Shown: positions 24,980-37,133 of the stretch, one piece after another
How positions within the stretch are numbered: position 1 is the stretch's first letter
Layout: the number at the start of each line of letters is the position of its first letter
Assembly: GCA_022478985.1 (NCBI GenBank)
Contig: JAKSZP010000145.1
Coordinates: 62,001 to 126,000, forward strand
DNA length: 64,000 nucleotides
Source of the DNA: Massospora cicadina
Taxonomy: Eukaryota > Entomophthoromycota > Entomophthoromycetes > Entomophthorales > Entomophthoraceae
Direction: 5' to 3'
The notes under the pieces: generated by a model
The model's input: the letters and a program-made list of their open reading frames with translations, nothing else
Told to the model about the DNA's origin: nothing
The model's database searches: none
Translations under genes and position numbers: made by a program

Positions 24980-26428
24980 AGCATATTGACCGTGGTTTCA
25001 TGGGAAGCGCTTACTGGATTATTACAGAACAGCAAGAACAGGCTATGGCGTTATTTGAAAAGTATCAAGATATTTTTGCACATGATGATCACGATTTGGG
25101 GTGCGCTCAAGGGGTGGTACATCAGATAGATACCGGGGATCACCCTCCCATTCAATTGCAACCTATTAGAAGTTCTAAAGCAGCAGAGGAGGTTTTTTCC
25201 AACAAGGTGGATAAACTTATTGTGCAGGGGATGCTAGAGCTATCAAATAGTCCGTGGGCATCACCCGTGGCCATTGTAAAGAAACAAGATGGCTCAAAAC
25301 AAGTGGTTATTGACTATTTCAAGCTCAATAATGTAACAAAGAAGGATTCCTACCCTCTTCCGCAGATTGACAATGCGTTAGACTGATTGGAAGGATCGTA
25401 CTAATTCTCAGCCATGGATCTGATCTCAGGGTGTTGGCAGATCAAATTGCCATCAGCGGAATGGGAAAAATGCACTATCATCACTTCAAAAGAATTATTC
25501 CAGCCAACTTGAATTCCACAAGGGTTGTGCAACGCCCCAGCTACGTTCCAGCGTGCCATGGATATGATTATAGGTGATTTTAAGTTGTCCCACGTTTTAG
25601 TTTATCTTGACGATATCAACATGTTCTTGCAGATGTTTACTGAACGCCTTGGCCATTTGGAACAAGTGTTTTGACGCCTTGCTGCCGCTAATATCAAAAT
25701 CAAGCCTTGGAAGTGCCGTTTCTTTAAAGAACAATTGGAATACCTTGGGTTTGTCATAGATATAAACGGGCTTAAACTGCAGCCAGCTAAAGTGGAAGCA
25801 ATAAGCAAGATGACCCGCCCAGGTAGTAAGCAGGACATTCAAGTGTTTCTGGGGATGGTCAGGTACTACCGCCAATTCATTCCCAATTTTAGTTGTATCA
25901 GGGCCCCACTTTTTGAGTTGTTGAAGAAAAATGCTTCTTTCAATTGGACAGAATGATGCCAGCATGCTTTCGACATATTGTGCATCAAATTAGCAAGTGC
26001 ACCCATATTGCAATATACCAACTTTGACAAACTGTTCATAGTGCAAAAGGATGCTTCTCTCTCTGCTGTAGGGGAAGTATTATCTCAAAAAGACAATGAT
26101 GGTGTAGAGCATCCTGTCTCCTTCTGTAGTCAAAGCTTGAGCTATCACAAATGGAACTACACCATTACCAGGTGAGGATGTTTAGTGGTAATCTACGCTT
26201 ATAAACAGTTTTGGGTATATGCATGGGGTACAATTCCAAGTAGTGACGGACCATGCTTCCTTGCATTGGTTGCAGAATCTGCGTGAACTGGAAGGGCGAC
26301 TCTCATGTTGGGCACTAAAGCTTCAAGCATATGATTTTGAGATTGTACACTGTCTGGGAGCAAAATACCAAAATGCGGATTGTCCTTTTAGACTGCCAAC
26401 AGTTGCTATCACAGTGGATTTAGCTTAA
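24980..26428 (+). pseudogene. Gyp-2 reverse transcriptase / RNase H
   Basis: RT motifs are well kept: SPVAIVKKQDGSKQVVIDYF at 25261-25320, DLISGCWQIKLPSAEWEKC near 25420-25470, and the catalytic VLVYLDDIN with YLDD at 25602-25613. RNase H spans 25978-26428 with DASLSAVGEVLSQK, TDHASLHWLQ and the terminal NADCPFRLP. In-frame stops at about 25384, 25671, 25954, 26174 and 26426 break the frame, mostly as single substitutions. Of the gypsy RT regions here this one and that of Gyp-4 keep YLDD. Confidence 0.88.
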
Positions 26429-26589
26429 ATGATGTATGAGAAGATGGTGGTAAAAAAATACCACGATGAGCCGCCGCATGTGATCAAGGTATTATATGGA
26501 CTTAGGGCAGATACTTTCCTACGTGGGGAACTATATAAGTGAATTGGTGACACAACGTTGAGTTTCCCTAAACCTTCAGCCAGACCTGT

Positions 26590-27640
26590 GATAATTATGG
26601 AGGCTCATTGGGCTGTAGTTCATGGAGGATTTCAGAAAACACTGGAGAATTTGTGACCCCAGACTACTGGGAAAGCATGCATTATGTCATATTGAAAACG
26701 GTTAGTTGTTGACATCAATGTCAAGTGGAAAAACCATTCCACAAGAAAACCACCTACCAGCTGGTTAAACTCCGGTTCGCCTGGCACACTGTTTCTATTG
26801 ATGTAGTGGGACCTCTGCCAACTAGTACCAATTGATCCAAGTATATTATTGTCACCATAGAGTATCTGAATCGATGGGTGGAGGTCAGGGCCATCAACAA
26901 TTTGGGCGCGGGCTCAACTGCCAAGCTTATCATGGAGTGTGTTGTACAGCGAAACAGATGCCCACAATACATTTTAATGGATTATGAAACTAATTTAACT
27001 TTGCACATTCTGCCAAAGTTGAACGAGTTGATGGTGATCCGTGGGGTTTTGACCACCCCATATCATCCAATATCAAACAGAATGGTAGAATGGGTTAACG
27101 GAACCCTAGTGAACATACTCCATAAAGTGGTAAATGATCGACCCTTGGAATGGAGCGCCCTTCTACCCACAGCTGTGTTTGCATATAATATCAGCTATCA
27201 TTCATCCACTGGTAAGAGCCCATTCCAACTGTTGTATAGTCGACATCCAGCTTTTCCTGCTTTGCTTTATTTGTGTGTAGAGGATACTGGTGGAGTGGAC
27301 CCCCAGCGTTATTTGAAGACTCTTATGGATACGTTGATCAAGCTGCAATTGGAAGCCTACTCTACCAGTTTGGCTAAGAGGATTCATGACCAGGCAGCTG
27401 ATCAGAAGCGATGAAGCAGACTTCCGCTGTACTCTATAGGGGACCATGTTTTATTCCACGATCAGAACAGTTTTAAGAGGAAAACAAGTTTTCTTGAATC
27501 TGGGTTGGTCCGTTTGAGATAATTGAGAAGACTGGCATGGTTGTTTACACTATCAAGGAATTGGGGGCTGGATCATCAACCAAGTTCACGCGAAGTTCCT
27601 TTGAGCCTACAAACAGTGAGAGCATATCATTCAGTCAAAG
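26590..27640 (+). pseudogene. Gyp-2 integrase
   Basis: The N-terminal zinc-binding region starts HWAVVHGGFQKTLENL near 26608. The core has VSIDVVGPLPT (first Asp), YILMDYETNLTLHILP (second Asp) and TPYHPISNRMVEWVNG (Glu), within the open frame 26878-27414. The C-terminal part includes SIGDHVLFHDQNSFKRKT and HSVKGV just before the 3' LTR. No chromodomain is visible. Stops near 26655, 26690, 26835 and 27412 inactivate it. Confidence 0.87.
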
Positions 27641-27648
27641 GGGTGTAA

Positions 27649-28127
27649 TGTTGGAAAGCTGATATGACTGGATGATACGCTAACCATACAATGGATTGGA
27701 GAGGGAATTTGGACAAGTTATAAGACCAACTAAAAGAAGTATACAAATAATAGTCAATTGAAATGTCAACTAATTTGCGAGAATGGGGGATTATGCTGAG
27801 ATTGAGATAAATGAGAGTTATAAATAAAAGAGTAAAAACAAATAGAAAGACACCAAGCTAAGGATGCATCTGGCTTGGGAAATTGAGATATAAAGGGTTA
27901 CACAGAGGATTGAAGGGGGTCCATTTGGAAATTAGTTTGTTGCAGAAAGGTTTGCATATTAGTAAAATAATAAAGGTCAGAATAAGGGGTGATAGCTCCA
28001 TGTGATAAAGTTTAATAGTTTTATTGAAGGATTGGCGATCTTCATATCATCTGATTTGGTTACCCAGTGGCTAATACCCTGTGTAAACTGAATCAGCGGA
28101 ATCAAGACTCTACGCTGAGAATTAACA
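27649..28127 (+). repeat. Gyp-2 3' LTR
   Basis: It starts TGTTGGAAAGCTGATATG and ends GAATTAACA. It pairs with 20788-21262 and is preceded by the purine tract at 27636-27648. Confidence 0.9.
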
Positions 28128-28748
28128 TATCACATTTCCCTTTTAGACTTCATGAAAGAGGAATTCAATTTTTTAGTCGACTTATTGAGAAGACTTTCCT
28201 TATTTTCAACATGGTAGACCTCCATGAGTTCCTGACTTTTTCTGCCAAGCATTTACTGTGTATGCTTGCTTGAAGGTTGAACTAAGATAATCAGGAAGTT
28301 ATTGGCTGCGTGACTGTTTGTAAGACATCTAGAAACGGTTTGCCATGGTTGACTCACAATACTTCTTATATATCTCTGCCCTTAGTGACTGATCCTTTGG
28401 ATAGTAAAACAGGCTTAAAGAAGAGATGATTTGTGATTTACCGTTTTTAGATATATGAATTAAAGTTTCCAATGTTATTAACACTTACAGATGAAAATTT
28501 AATCAGGCCTTATGAATTCACATACCATTTTTCGCTGTGTATAAATCTAAGGAAAAAGAGGTACCCTCCTTGATGTCCTAGTGTATTAACTAAGTACATA
28601 TAATCTCTCTTTCACTTGCCTCTAACTTTTTATCACTATATTTTGTAGAAGATTTTGCCTAATTCTGATCCTAACTTCATATTAGGTGTATATATATGGT
28701 TTGAGTGATCACCACTTTTAGACATTCCCATCTGTTGCAATTAACTTG
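28128..28748. other. Short stretch between Gyp-2 and Gyp-3
   Basis: A 68-codon plus-strand frame at 28067-28273 starts inside the Gyp-2 LTR and reads into this flank (FFSRLIEKTFLIFNMVDLHE). It has no recognisable motif. This may be the right-hand continuation of the decayed element left of Gyp-2. Confidence 0.4.
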
Positions 28749-28753
28749 ACAAT

Positions 28754-29543
28754 TGTTAAATAAGTGACACCTGCACAGGTCCGTGAGGGTTAACACTTAA
28801 CTTGACACAGCTTCTTGTTTGATGACAGAAAGTGCAACTGAGCTAATAAAAGTTCAGGTAAACTGGTACCTTGTTTTCTTAAAAATTTAGGCAACTTTTG
28901 TCTACAATAAACTAAAGCTATTTTAGTAAGATTTAGTAAAACCAATAACAAGGCTTTTTATGGTGAAATTATTTTCATATGCATAGGTGACTCATGGCAA
29001 TCTAATTCCCACCTATCATAAATCATTGGCATCAGTACTCAACATAGTTTGATATATCCTTGGCATCAATTGTGGTAAATTCTAAAAACCTAGGAAAAAA
29101 ATGGCAATTGAATGCCCATTTCTTAAAGCCCTCAGTATCTATTGCCAGATAATAACACAAGAAAAATTCAATGAACTGCAGTATTCACCATGCTATTGGT
29201 CATAATTTCCATTAACTTGATTGCTAAAGTTGTGGAAGTTGTGCTCTCATATCTTTTAATCTAAAAATTATTGAAAATTGTCCTTGATAACTTAATGAAG
29301 TCTGATAATCAAATTAGCTAATAAACTAATCCCTTGATTGACATAATTGCTAAGTTAGAAACCTCTATAAGAAGCTTAAAAATCATTAAGTTAGTTCTGA
29401 TTGCTTTGATGCTAAGAATATCTTCCTCCTTAGAAACCTAAAAGTCATTGACATTAACTAACTATAATTGACACTCTTCCTCAATTAGTAAATCTATCAT
29501 TGAAACATCTTGTAAATAGGATAACCTGGTCAAAATTTCAACA
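28754..29543 (-). repeat. Gyp-3 3' LTR
   Basis: On the minus strand it begins TGTTGAAATTTTGACC and ends in AACA. It pairs with 49014-49798. Several indels and many substitutions separate the two copies. Confidence 0.82.
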
Positions 29544-32085
29544 CATCCCTGGATTGACCAGAATATTTTCTCTGATATGTCTAATGATGTCGCTCCTCTG
29601 CAAACAACATGAAGGAGTCACTGTACCTCAATAACTGTAGACGGAGAGGTCTTTGGTATTCCCACCCTTAAGAGACATTAAAAAGACTGAAGTTTGGTGT
29701 TGCTTGCACCATAATTCAACATGGAAATGTATATAGTGACATTTGTCTACCAATGAAATCAATGGCTAACCTGTAATAAAAACGTTTAGCAATATTTGTA
29801 ATACTAATGGCTTAAGTCATCCTAGGAACTAGCAATTTGCTATTATTGTATTTATATGAAATAAATAATAAAACTATAATTAATATAAGTTTTGTTTCTT
29901 GTCTCTAATTAAATAGTTATCTTTATGCTCTTAAAAAATGTTCATAAGTTATAATACATTCAAAGATGAGGACCTTAATCATATAGATATACAATGCTGA
30001 CTTTATCAATGACCTTAAAGGATTAAGCTTAAATTTTTTCAACTTATATCGCTGTCCAAAGCTGTGGGTTTTGCAAACACTAACCCTATTACAAATTAAA
30101 AAAGTTGGAAGAACTGGAAGCTTTGCATCTTCATATTCTTTAGCCTTATTCTTCCGCTTGAGAGTAATGAAATAGGCATAATACTTTATATTGATCAAAA
30201 CTTTTTTCAAGATATCCAAATATCATAGTTGCTTTATTTCTGGACTGGGTTCAAAAGTGGAATATAGAATTGGGGGCAAACAAGCCTGGCAGCCATAAAG
30301 TAATTTAAGGGATTTACCCATTAACAAATGATAGCTTAAATTTAAAGGCAAAAGTTTACGTCAATAAATTTGTTACCCAAGTGGAAGTTTTTCCAGTGAC
30401 AAGCTTCTTTAAAATAGTAACCAGATTATCTTTTACTCTTCCAACCATCCCATTAGTTTCTGTATGATAAGGCGTCGTCAGTATCCCTCTTATTCTCACC
30501 AACTTAATTTAGCTTTGGAATGACGTTTGTGGTAATAGCTGCTGTTATCAGTTAGAGTAAAATGAGGAGAGCTTTGCCAATAAATTGACTTCTTCATTAT
30601 AAACTTAGCAACACTACCAGCATATACTTTGGCTAAGGCATGCGTCTTTACTCAACAAGTTGAGTGATTTATAGACACAATGACATATTAGCTCTTTTCA
30701 ATATACATGGTCAAAGTTCATACTACGTCAAAGAATATAGTATGCCACGTGAAACCAGGCTTACTAGTTAAAAGAAGAGGCTTTCTTAAAGGTCTTGTGT
30801 GAATTATATTTTGAATAATAAGCAAGTCTATGCAATGTAAAAATTTAAGGGACGTCTAGTAGTACTCTCATTGAACCTTCCCTAGGGTTTTTTATAGGCA
30901 CCCATGACTAATTAATTTATTAGCTGCATTGATAAATTCAGCGCATTTGGATGGCTCTGGAAACAGTATAATTTATAACCAAGTATATTTTGACCAAATG
31001 ACCCTTAATTACCGTTGTATTTTCATCGCCTTATTCAGTTCTTACTGAGTTTCCAGTGGTTGGTCTTGAATACCTCCGGTAAGCATCTTATCATATAAAT
31101 TATCTGCTTCACTCTGCAGAATCAGGAAGGTTGTCAGACTCAATAATCCATTGGCGTTTTGATGCGTTTACCTGCTTGGTGCATGAGCTCAAATAATATG
31201 CTTTCAATTTTTAGAGCCCAATAAACCAACCTCCCTTCAACTCTTTTTATTAATGCAGCCATCTTAGCGAGGAATGATCAAGACCACTCTAAATGGACTT
31301 CGTGGATGTATACTATAACCTACTTACAGACGTATATTACCATGAGGTATTTTACTTGGTCACAATGTAGTTGCGCTCCTGCTTAATCAGGTACAGCTTA
31401 CATATGCTACAGGGTGTTCATTGCCAACCTCGTTTATCTGACTTAATATGGAACTTACTGACGTTAGAGATGCATCTGTTTTGTATAATCAATGGCTTGT
31501 AAATTTTGGATATCACAAAATTGGTTTCATCATTAAATGCATTATAAGCAACTTAAAAAAACAGGGATTCTTTATTCCAGGAAAAGCCTTTCTTATGATA
31601 ATATAACAGCTAAAAGTGGCTTGTTGATATAATAAAAGTTCATAATGAACTGGCAATAATAGTTGACCGTTCCTAAAGATAACTGCACACCTCAAACACT
31701 CTTCTGATTTTACATAACTCAAATTGACTTAACTTTTAGTTTTAAAAAAACTATATTCTATTACCATCTACAAAAATCAAGTATTTAATTTACTTTCATA
31801 AGAAGTCACTTTTTTGCTGTTTTATCCTTGAATTTGCTACCAACAGCTTTTTTAAACACTTCTTTCAATTGTTCAAAATGATCTAAAAAAGTGCAACTAA
31901 AAATTGATATCATTTAGGTAGACATGTACACATGATAATTCTAGGTCATCTAACACAGTGTCCATTGCTTATTGAGATGTTGTCAGTTCATTGTAAAGCT
32001 TTTTAAGCATCCATGTCAGTTTTATTCCCCTTGCCAGTGATGATTGCACATTTTTATCCTCCTTAGGCAGGTCAATTTGCCAGCA
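29544..32085 (-). pseudogene. Gyp-3 pol, left part: RT end, RNase H, integrase
   Basis: Near 31905-31930 the RT reads HVYLNDINF, so the first Asp of YLDD is Asn. RNase H reads TDASLTSVSSILSQ and NEHPVAYVS near 31395-31490. Integrase reads TTPYHTETNGMVGRV near 30435-30485, the block carrying the catalytic Glu. Frames shift many times. The right edge stops inside the RT block DIISG, where NA1 is inserted; RT continues at 34005. Confidence 0.78.
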
Positions 32086-32100
32086 CCAGATATAATATCA

Positions 32101-33989
32101 CTACTAAAATAAATTTATTTGAGGTACGTCAACCAGGGGATGGACATTACCAAAAATAAAAAAAAACTAAAAAACTAAATATGAATCAACTGCCCAAAAT
32201 GGGCATTGAGACACACAAAAAGAAAATGAGAAAATAACCTACCAGGTGTCACAGCGTTGAGCCGCTTATTACATCATGGAAGATGGAAAGGGGGGATCAG
32301 ACGAATTATTGATTTCAGAATCAACTTAAGCTTCAGCATTGAAAAGGTGGACCAATGCTGATAGCAAAGGGGTTGAGGCGTCTGTGGGATGAGGGTCAAG
32401 GCGGAGTGGATATTCATTAAAACTGAGTATTTGAGCCTGAATCATAGCTTTCAAAAATTTGGCCACATGGTGTTCAGCTTGGACGCTAGCATCAGGAAGG
32501 TGGGCAAATGTTGCGATGTTAGTTCTAGTTACATGTGTTATGGGGAAAAATTTGCCATTTCAGTGACATGTTTGATAGTGTTGGTGGCAGTTTCAGCTAG
32601 GCGTTTGATTTCCTCTTTTGAATTATAGGGAAATTGGGGGGAATGCGGTGATGTGCAATATTTGTTAAAATTCAAAGACTGATTTTGCCACGTCTTCACA
32701 TAGGTGGCAAATTTTGGGTGAGGCTATTGCTGCTTTGACAAGCTGGTGGTCACTTTGGTATGTGATAGCATTGGGTTTTGGGACAAATTGGTTGGGCAGG
32801 AGTGGGGCATCACAAATCTAATTCAGATATGGATCTAAATCGAATGGTTTAGCCAGAGGTGGGATGATTTTACCAAATTTGGACACTTCATCCAAAAAGT
32901 TCCAGGGATTTTTGTTACTTGGATTAATTCAGTGATAGGTGGCTGTGGTTGTGCAAATTTTGAGGCGGGAGACTTTTTGGGTGAATATTGGTCCAAGCCT
33001 GCACCCAATTGGTTGGCATGGGTGTAAATTGTTTGTCTTGCATTTGAGGTGGTAGATTTTGCTTCTGATTCAAGCTCATGGCCTGAGGGTGGGGAAGCCT
33101 AAATCTCCACTCAAACGCTGTTGGTGTGGCCTCATAGGTGAAGTTGGCCATGTTCAAATGGTGTGAATTATATTGACATACTTTTTTCATATGGTCCAAT
33201 TCATGGCAGAGGGGGCAAATTGTGCAACTATTGTCAGTGCGAGCCCAAAAGAAATGGTCAGGTGCAGATGGGATATAGGCACGTGATGGGATATGTTGGG
33301 CCATGTTTACCTGGTGAGGGGCAATAGTGGCCATTGCCTGAGGTGCTTCAAGGCGTTTAGCACCACTTAAAATAATGAATTGAAAGATAGGGTCTGTGCC
33401 ATAAATGAGCATCCCATGAATTTACTCCTCATAGAGTGTTTGGGGAGGAAGATGGAAAGGAAGGTTTGAAAAGTTCACGCAAGTGTGGTATCATTGGGGA
33501 GATGTGTACAGGTGGCGATAATGGGTGTGTTTTTATAAATTAAGGGCTTTACTGTTGCAGTAGCCACATCCTCTTCAGTGGGGAAGCCAATATCAAGATA
33601 GTCCTTATAAGGGCGGAAGTCAATATATCCTGCTGGTATGAAGGTGGCCATTGCCAGCTTAATAATTGTTTTGCTGATATATGGGAAGAGACATCCATAC
33701 TTGAAGTGGAGGCAAAAGTGGATATTGGATCTAGGTAGGGCTAAGGGGTGGGAGCAGGATGGGTGGATTCATGCAAGGTTTAATGCTAAGTACATTGGAG
33801 GGGAAAAGCAGCCAGATGCATTTGGCGGACTGGTCAATCCAGTCTGCATGTGTTTGACTGCCAGTTTAAACGCTAGCAGGTGGTGGATCCAAGGACATGA
33901 ATTGGGAAATTAATGAGATTAGGCAGTGGTAAAAAATTAACTTGCTTTTTCAAAATTTCTTGAGAGTGATGTCAAGTGGAAAGAAAATT
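32101..33989 (-). mobile_element. NA1: ORF1-only non-autonomous retroposon inserted in Gyp-3 RT
   Basis: It is bounded by a perfect 15-bp duplication, ccagatataatatca (32086-32100 and 33990-34004). On the minus strand it starts TTTTCTTTCCACTTGACATC and ends TCCATCCCCTGGTTGAC followed by CCTCAAATAAATTTATTTTAG. Both ends resemble those of the LINE copies here (5' CTTTTCTTTCTCGTTGCAATC; 3' GTCCGTCCCCTGG). It is only 1.9 kb, has no endonuclease or RT, and encodes one zinc-knuckle protein. The inference is trans-mobilisation by the LINE. Confidence 0.9.
32285..33900 (-). pseudogene. NA1 protein: ORF1-like with zinc knuckle and conserved C-terminal domain
   Basis: The order on the minus strand is as follows. 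The N-terminal part has YGCLFPYISKTIIKLAMA and YIDFRPYKDYLDIGFPTEED, similar to YIAPYSLSHSWLDLGFKNKEE of LINE ORF1. A zinc knuckle CPLCHELDHMKKVC (about 33180-33222) lies after DHFFWARTDN. The C-terminal domain has KFLKAMIQAQ and DPHPTDASTPLLSALVHLF (about 32360-32470). The longest open piece is 32924-33412. Several stops and shifts break it. It is an RNA-binding, particle-forming candidate by analogy with LINE ORF1; it lacks that protein's Ala/Lys helix. Confidence 0.75.
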
Positions 33990-34004
33990 CCAGATATAAT
34001 ATCA

Positions 34005-34748
34005 ATCTCCAAAAAGACTTGGCTCCCCTAGGCGATCAAGAGCATCATCTAACTGCGGTAGCAGGTATAATTCCTTTTTTGGTTTTAATAATCTGAATTT
34101 AATCTATGACTACCCAGTTGGATCCAACTTTTAATCTTTACAATAAAATTGGCCATGGTCAAGGGCTTTAAGATGGAATTAATGACCCGTGGTCAAGAAT
34201 TTTGGCAGCCTCATCAGAAAATATGGCATCACTCCCACAAACATCTAATTGGCCACATACAAATCAGCAGTTGATCTCTGACATTAACTTTTATGATTTT
34301 TTTGGCACAACTAAAGTCCTAGTCTTCTTGTGCAAACACCTCAGATTATTTTTCATATAGTTTGAAGACTTGATCCTTTTGCTCTTTAGAGATCCCTAAA
34401 AGTTTCTCTTAATTAAATATGAAGAAAATTCTCTTGGAGTTTAGGTCATCTGGCATTCACATCTCATTCAACTAGCCAAACTATGAAAAAAAGAAAGTTT
34501 CATAGTGAGCATTAGGTGAGCATAAGCCAATGAATGATTCTGTTTTATATGTATTGCATATTCAATAGGTTAGCAACTAGTATCTGAACTTTATTAAGAC
34601 CAGGGTTTAAATACAGGAGCAACTTGGGGTTCAGTTCTACCTTTCTGCCATGGTTTGTAAACTTTGGCTTACAGATAATCAGTAATTTCAAGAATAACCC
34701 TGATTCTTATAGAAACACTACTCCTTAAAAAAAAGCCATAGACCTTTA
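34005..34748 (-). pseudogene. Gyp-3 RT, middle part
   Basis: The plus-strand text at 34020-34075 (ctaggcgatcaagagcatca) matches the Gyp-1 RT at 13210-13235 (ctaggcgaacaagtgcatca), in the RT block just before DIISG. It resumes the reading frame interrupted by NA1 and is itself cut on the right by Gyp-4 at the duplication tgacc. Confidence 0.7.
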
Positions 34749-34753
34749 TGACC

Positions 34754-35378
34754 TGTTGAATCTTACCGATTCTGTATGCACCCGCTGGAGGGTATTTTGC
34801 GCAGGGTTTTGGCCATTGAGCAATTAGAATGGACAATATGATGATCACTCATTCCTTGATACACTTGTAACCAATTAATATATAATAAAATGTGAGCAAA
34901 TTCTCCTAAACACTTCTTTTTCTTTAATATAATAAAATTGATGGATCTTCCTCTAGTCCCTCCCTCTTTCTTCCCCATTTCTCTTTTTTTCTCTGCCTCC
35001 TAAAAAATCCCCCTTCTCCAGTCTTCTTGTTTCACTGATATCCCAGCGACCTCAGTTGGTACCGACCCTTTTGCTTAGGTTTTCATTTTGCCATCTTCTC
35101 ATTGGTTTCAGCTTGTTGTTCTTCAATTCTTTATCGCCCTGATTTGAGGTGATCCAAATTATTGGCTGTTTAATGTCAACCTCGCCCTATCTCCTTATTT
35201 TGAAGGCAATCCGATATGACCTGTTATAACCCATTATAGCCTCATCCAAAGACATCAGTTACTTATGGCTCTGAAACATCCTTGGCGGATCCTGTCCATT
35301 GATCATTTGGCGAAATTCCTCCAATGATTCGCTTGGTCATAATGGTGGCTTATCATCCAGTCATATATATTCACAACA
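34754..35378 (-). repeat. Gyp-4 3' LTR
   Basis: On the minus strand it runs from TGTTGTGAATATATATGAC to ATTCAACA. It pairs with 44776-45401 across its full length. Confidence 0.94.
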
Positions 35379-35393
35379 TTACCCCCCTTTAAC
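35379..35393 (-). promoter_or_regulatory. Gyp-4 polypurine tract
   Basis: On the minus strand GTTAAAGGGGGGTAA directly abuts the start of the 3' LTR, the position and composition expected of the plus-strand DNA primer. Confidence 0.8.
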
Positions 35394-35461
35394 TGGACAA
35401 CAAGTGGTACGTTTCTTTTTCCTAAAACGCCATGTGAGCCATTCCACGCCAACAGCAGTGA

Positions 35462-36121
35462 GTCTGTGAGTTCACATGTTTCTACTATCTGTGGCTTGGT
35501 GTGGAGTTACCAGACCCAGGTCACATCCCTCTTCCCCGGTTCCCTTTTCCACCAGCTGATGAGGATGAGGCTGACATGGACCTCACAACCAAGCTAACCC
35601 AGGAAGAGATTCTTACCAAATTTGTCAGCCATTTGGCTTCCTGGCGCGCCCCCTTTGGGGACATTGTGGACCAGCTACGCTGGGGAGGGGAGCAGGACTG
35701 AGGGCCTTTATATAATGAAGTAGACCCGCTCCTGGCGAGCAGATCTAGTCGCCTAGTGCTTCCATCTCCTGCTGAGCCCCATCCAGTGGCTCTGTCTGTT
35801 CAGCGGATGCTGTGCTTTGTGCAGTGGGTAATAGTCTCCTGGTCAGGGCCCTTTCCCCACGCTCCAACCCACTTTTGGTCCTTGGGGTAAACTTCTGCAA
35901 CAACTGATTAGCTCACCTTCACTCTGGGGTCACTGCAGCATTCACCACCCTCAGCGCTGATGATCCATCACAGTACCTTCCCATCATGGCGCTCTTAGGT
36001 AACTTAATTTTGCATTCTGCAACTGCTTTAGTTTCAGGAATAGAGCAGCATTAGACAGCTCTTGAGTGGGCCTGGCAAGCGGCATTAACTGCAACTGCTC
36101 CTTTCCAATAGTGTATCCAAG
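35462..36121 (+). pseudogene. Antisense gene inside Gyp-4, first part (unknown function)
   Basis: I do not recognise this gene. On the strand opposite to gag-pol, an open piece at 35501-35701 reads LPDPGHIPLPRFPFPPADED, then LTQEEILTKFVSHLASWRAP. After an in-frame TGA it continues in frame (GPLYNEVDPLLASRSSRLVL). Further on another frame reads VTAAFTTLSADDPSQYLPIM and LEWAWQAALTATAPF up to the insertion point of the nested element at 36121. It resumes at 38741. Composition is Pro-rich and acidic at the start. No ATG is obvious in the first frame. It may be an accessory gene of Gyp-4 or a captured sequence. Confidence 0.5.
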
Positions 36122-37133
36122 TGTCAGGCTAACAGCAAGTAAGAATTAGACTGGCCTGCCAGCCCGGATGCCAGAGAATCCAAGTGGCAAACCAGAATGC
36201 CAGAGGCACTGCTGCTGTTATGACGGATATGGAACTGGAAGGGAGCTTAATTCTCAACAGACAAAAGCGGGATTTTGGGGGAAGTTGTTTTTATTGGAAA
36301 ATTTAAGGAAGGAGAATCGACCAACAATTTTCTCAGTGTGATGCACCTGATTAAATAGTCATCAATTTTGAGGGAAAATAAGCCAATATCAGTTTTCGCA
36401 AGTTTGACCTAAGTGGCAAGTTATTCAGAAAATGGGCGGGTTAGTTCCCTGGGAACTGACATCGCAAAATTCAGCGGCAGGCTGAGTTGTGGTCAGTTTG
36501 ACCTAAGTGGTGAACTATTTGGGAATGGGTGGGTTAGTTCCCTGGGGGCCAACATCGAAAAATTTGGCAGCAGGCTAAGTTGCAGTCAGTTTGACCTAAG
36601 TGGTGGACTATTTGGGAATGGGTGGGTTAGTTCCCTGGGGGCCAACATCTAAAAATTTGGCGGTGGGCTGAGTTGTAGTTGGTGCATTGCGTCAGGTGCG
36701 ACGCCCAATTTGCTGGCAGGTATCTGCCCATTGGGGGTGATGCCTGACAGATTTGGGAGGGGGGATTTTTTTAATCATCATGTAAACTGAATCACAACCG
36801 TTGGGCATTCCAGCCAATAGCTTGGTCTTCATGCCTTTTCAACCATTTGAAATCCGAGTATCAGGCTGATTGCCACTCAAATTAGTTGCAATCAATTCCA
36901 TTTCAGCAATCTCGGTGCAAATTTTACTGATTCCTCATAACAGTTCTGCTGATGAGAGTGCGGGTACCAGAAGTGGGATCCAAAGTGAAAGGGCTACTAT
37001 CCAGCGCTCGTCTACCATTTGAGCGAGATTGCCCTTAGTATCAAGGGGTATGGCCATCCTCTTCGGTACCTTCTTGCTCAGGAATGGAAATATGGCCCAA
37101 TTGACGCCCAGAGGACGTTCACCGGGACTTACA
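36122..37133 (-). repeat. 3' LTR of the chromodomain element
   Basis: The 1012-bp repeat matches 37725-38735 throughout, for example GAATTAGACTGGCCTGCCA and GACGGATATGGAACTGGAAG. It contains a three-unit minisatellite (36402-36682) and the last 67 or so codons of the chromodomain reading frame. Confidence 0.82.
36402..36682 (+). repeat. Minisatellite, three units of 93-94 bp, inside an LTR
   Basis: Units begin GTTTGACCTAAGTGG at 36402, 36496 and 36589. Each contains GGGTTAGTTCCCTGGG and ends near GGCAGGCTGAGTTG. The other LTR has a matching three-unit array at about 38010-38285. A 79-codon frame here is only a translation of the repeat. Confidence 0.85.

Larger units (their letters stand above)
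20788..28127 (+). mobile_element. Gyp-2: Ty3/gypsy LTR retrotransposon with extra 5' reading frame
   Basis: LTRs at 20788-21262 and 27649-28127 (475 and 479 bp, TG at both starts, CA end kept only in the right copy) flank a plus-strand interior with gag, protease, RT, RNase H and integrase. Flanking five-base sequences are tacca (20783-20787) and tatca (28128-28132), a target duplication with one C/T change. The primer-binding site is at 21264-21275 and a purine tract (CAAAGGGGTGTAA) precedes the 3' LTR. Between the primer site and gag lies about 1.5 kb of additional coding sequence that Gyp-4 lacks. Confidence 0.92.

Noticed and set aside
36413..36652. A 79-codon protein with internal repeats
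   Set aside because: It is a translation of the 93-94-bp minisatellite within an LTR, and the second LTR does not keep the frame.
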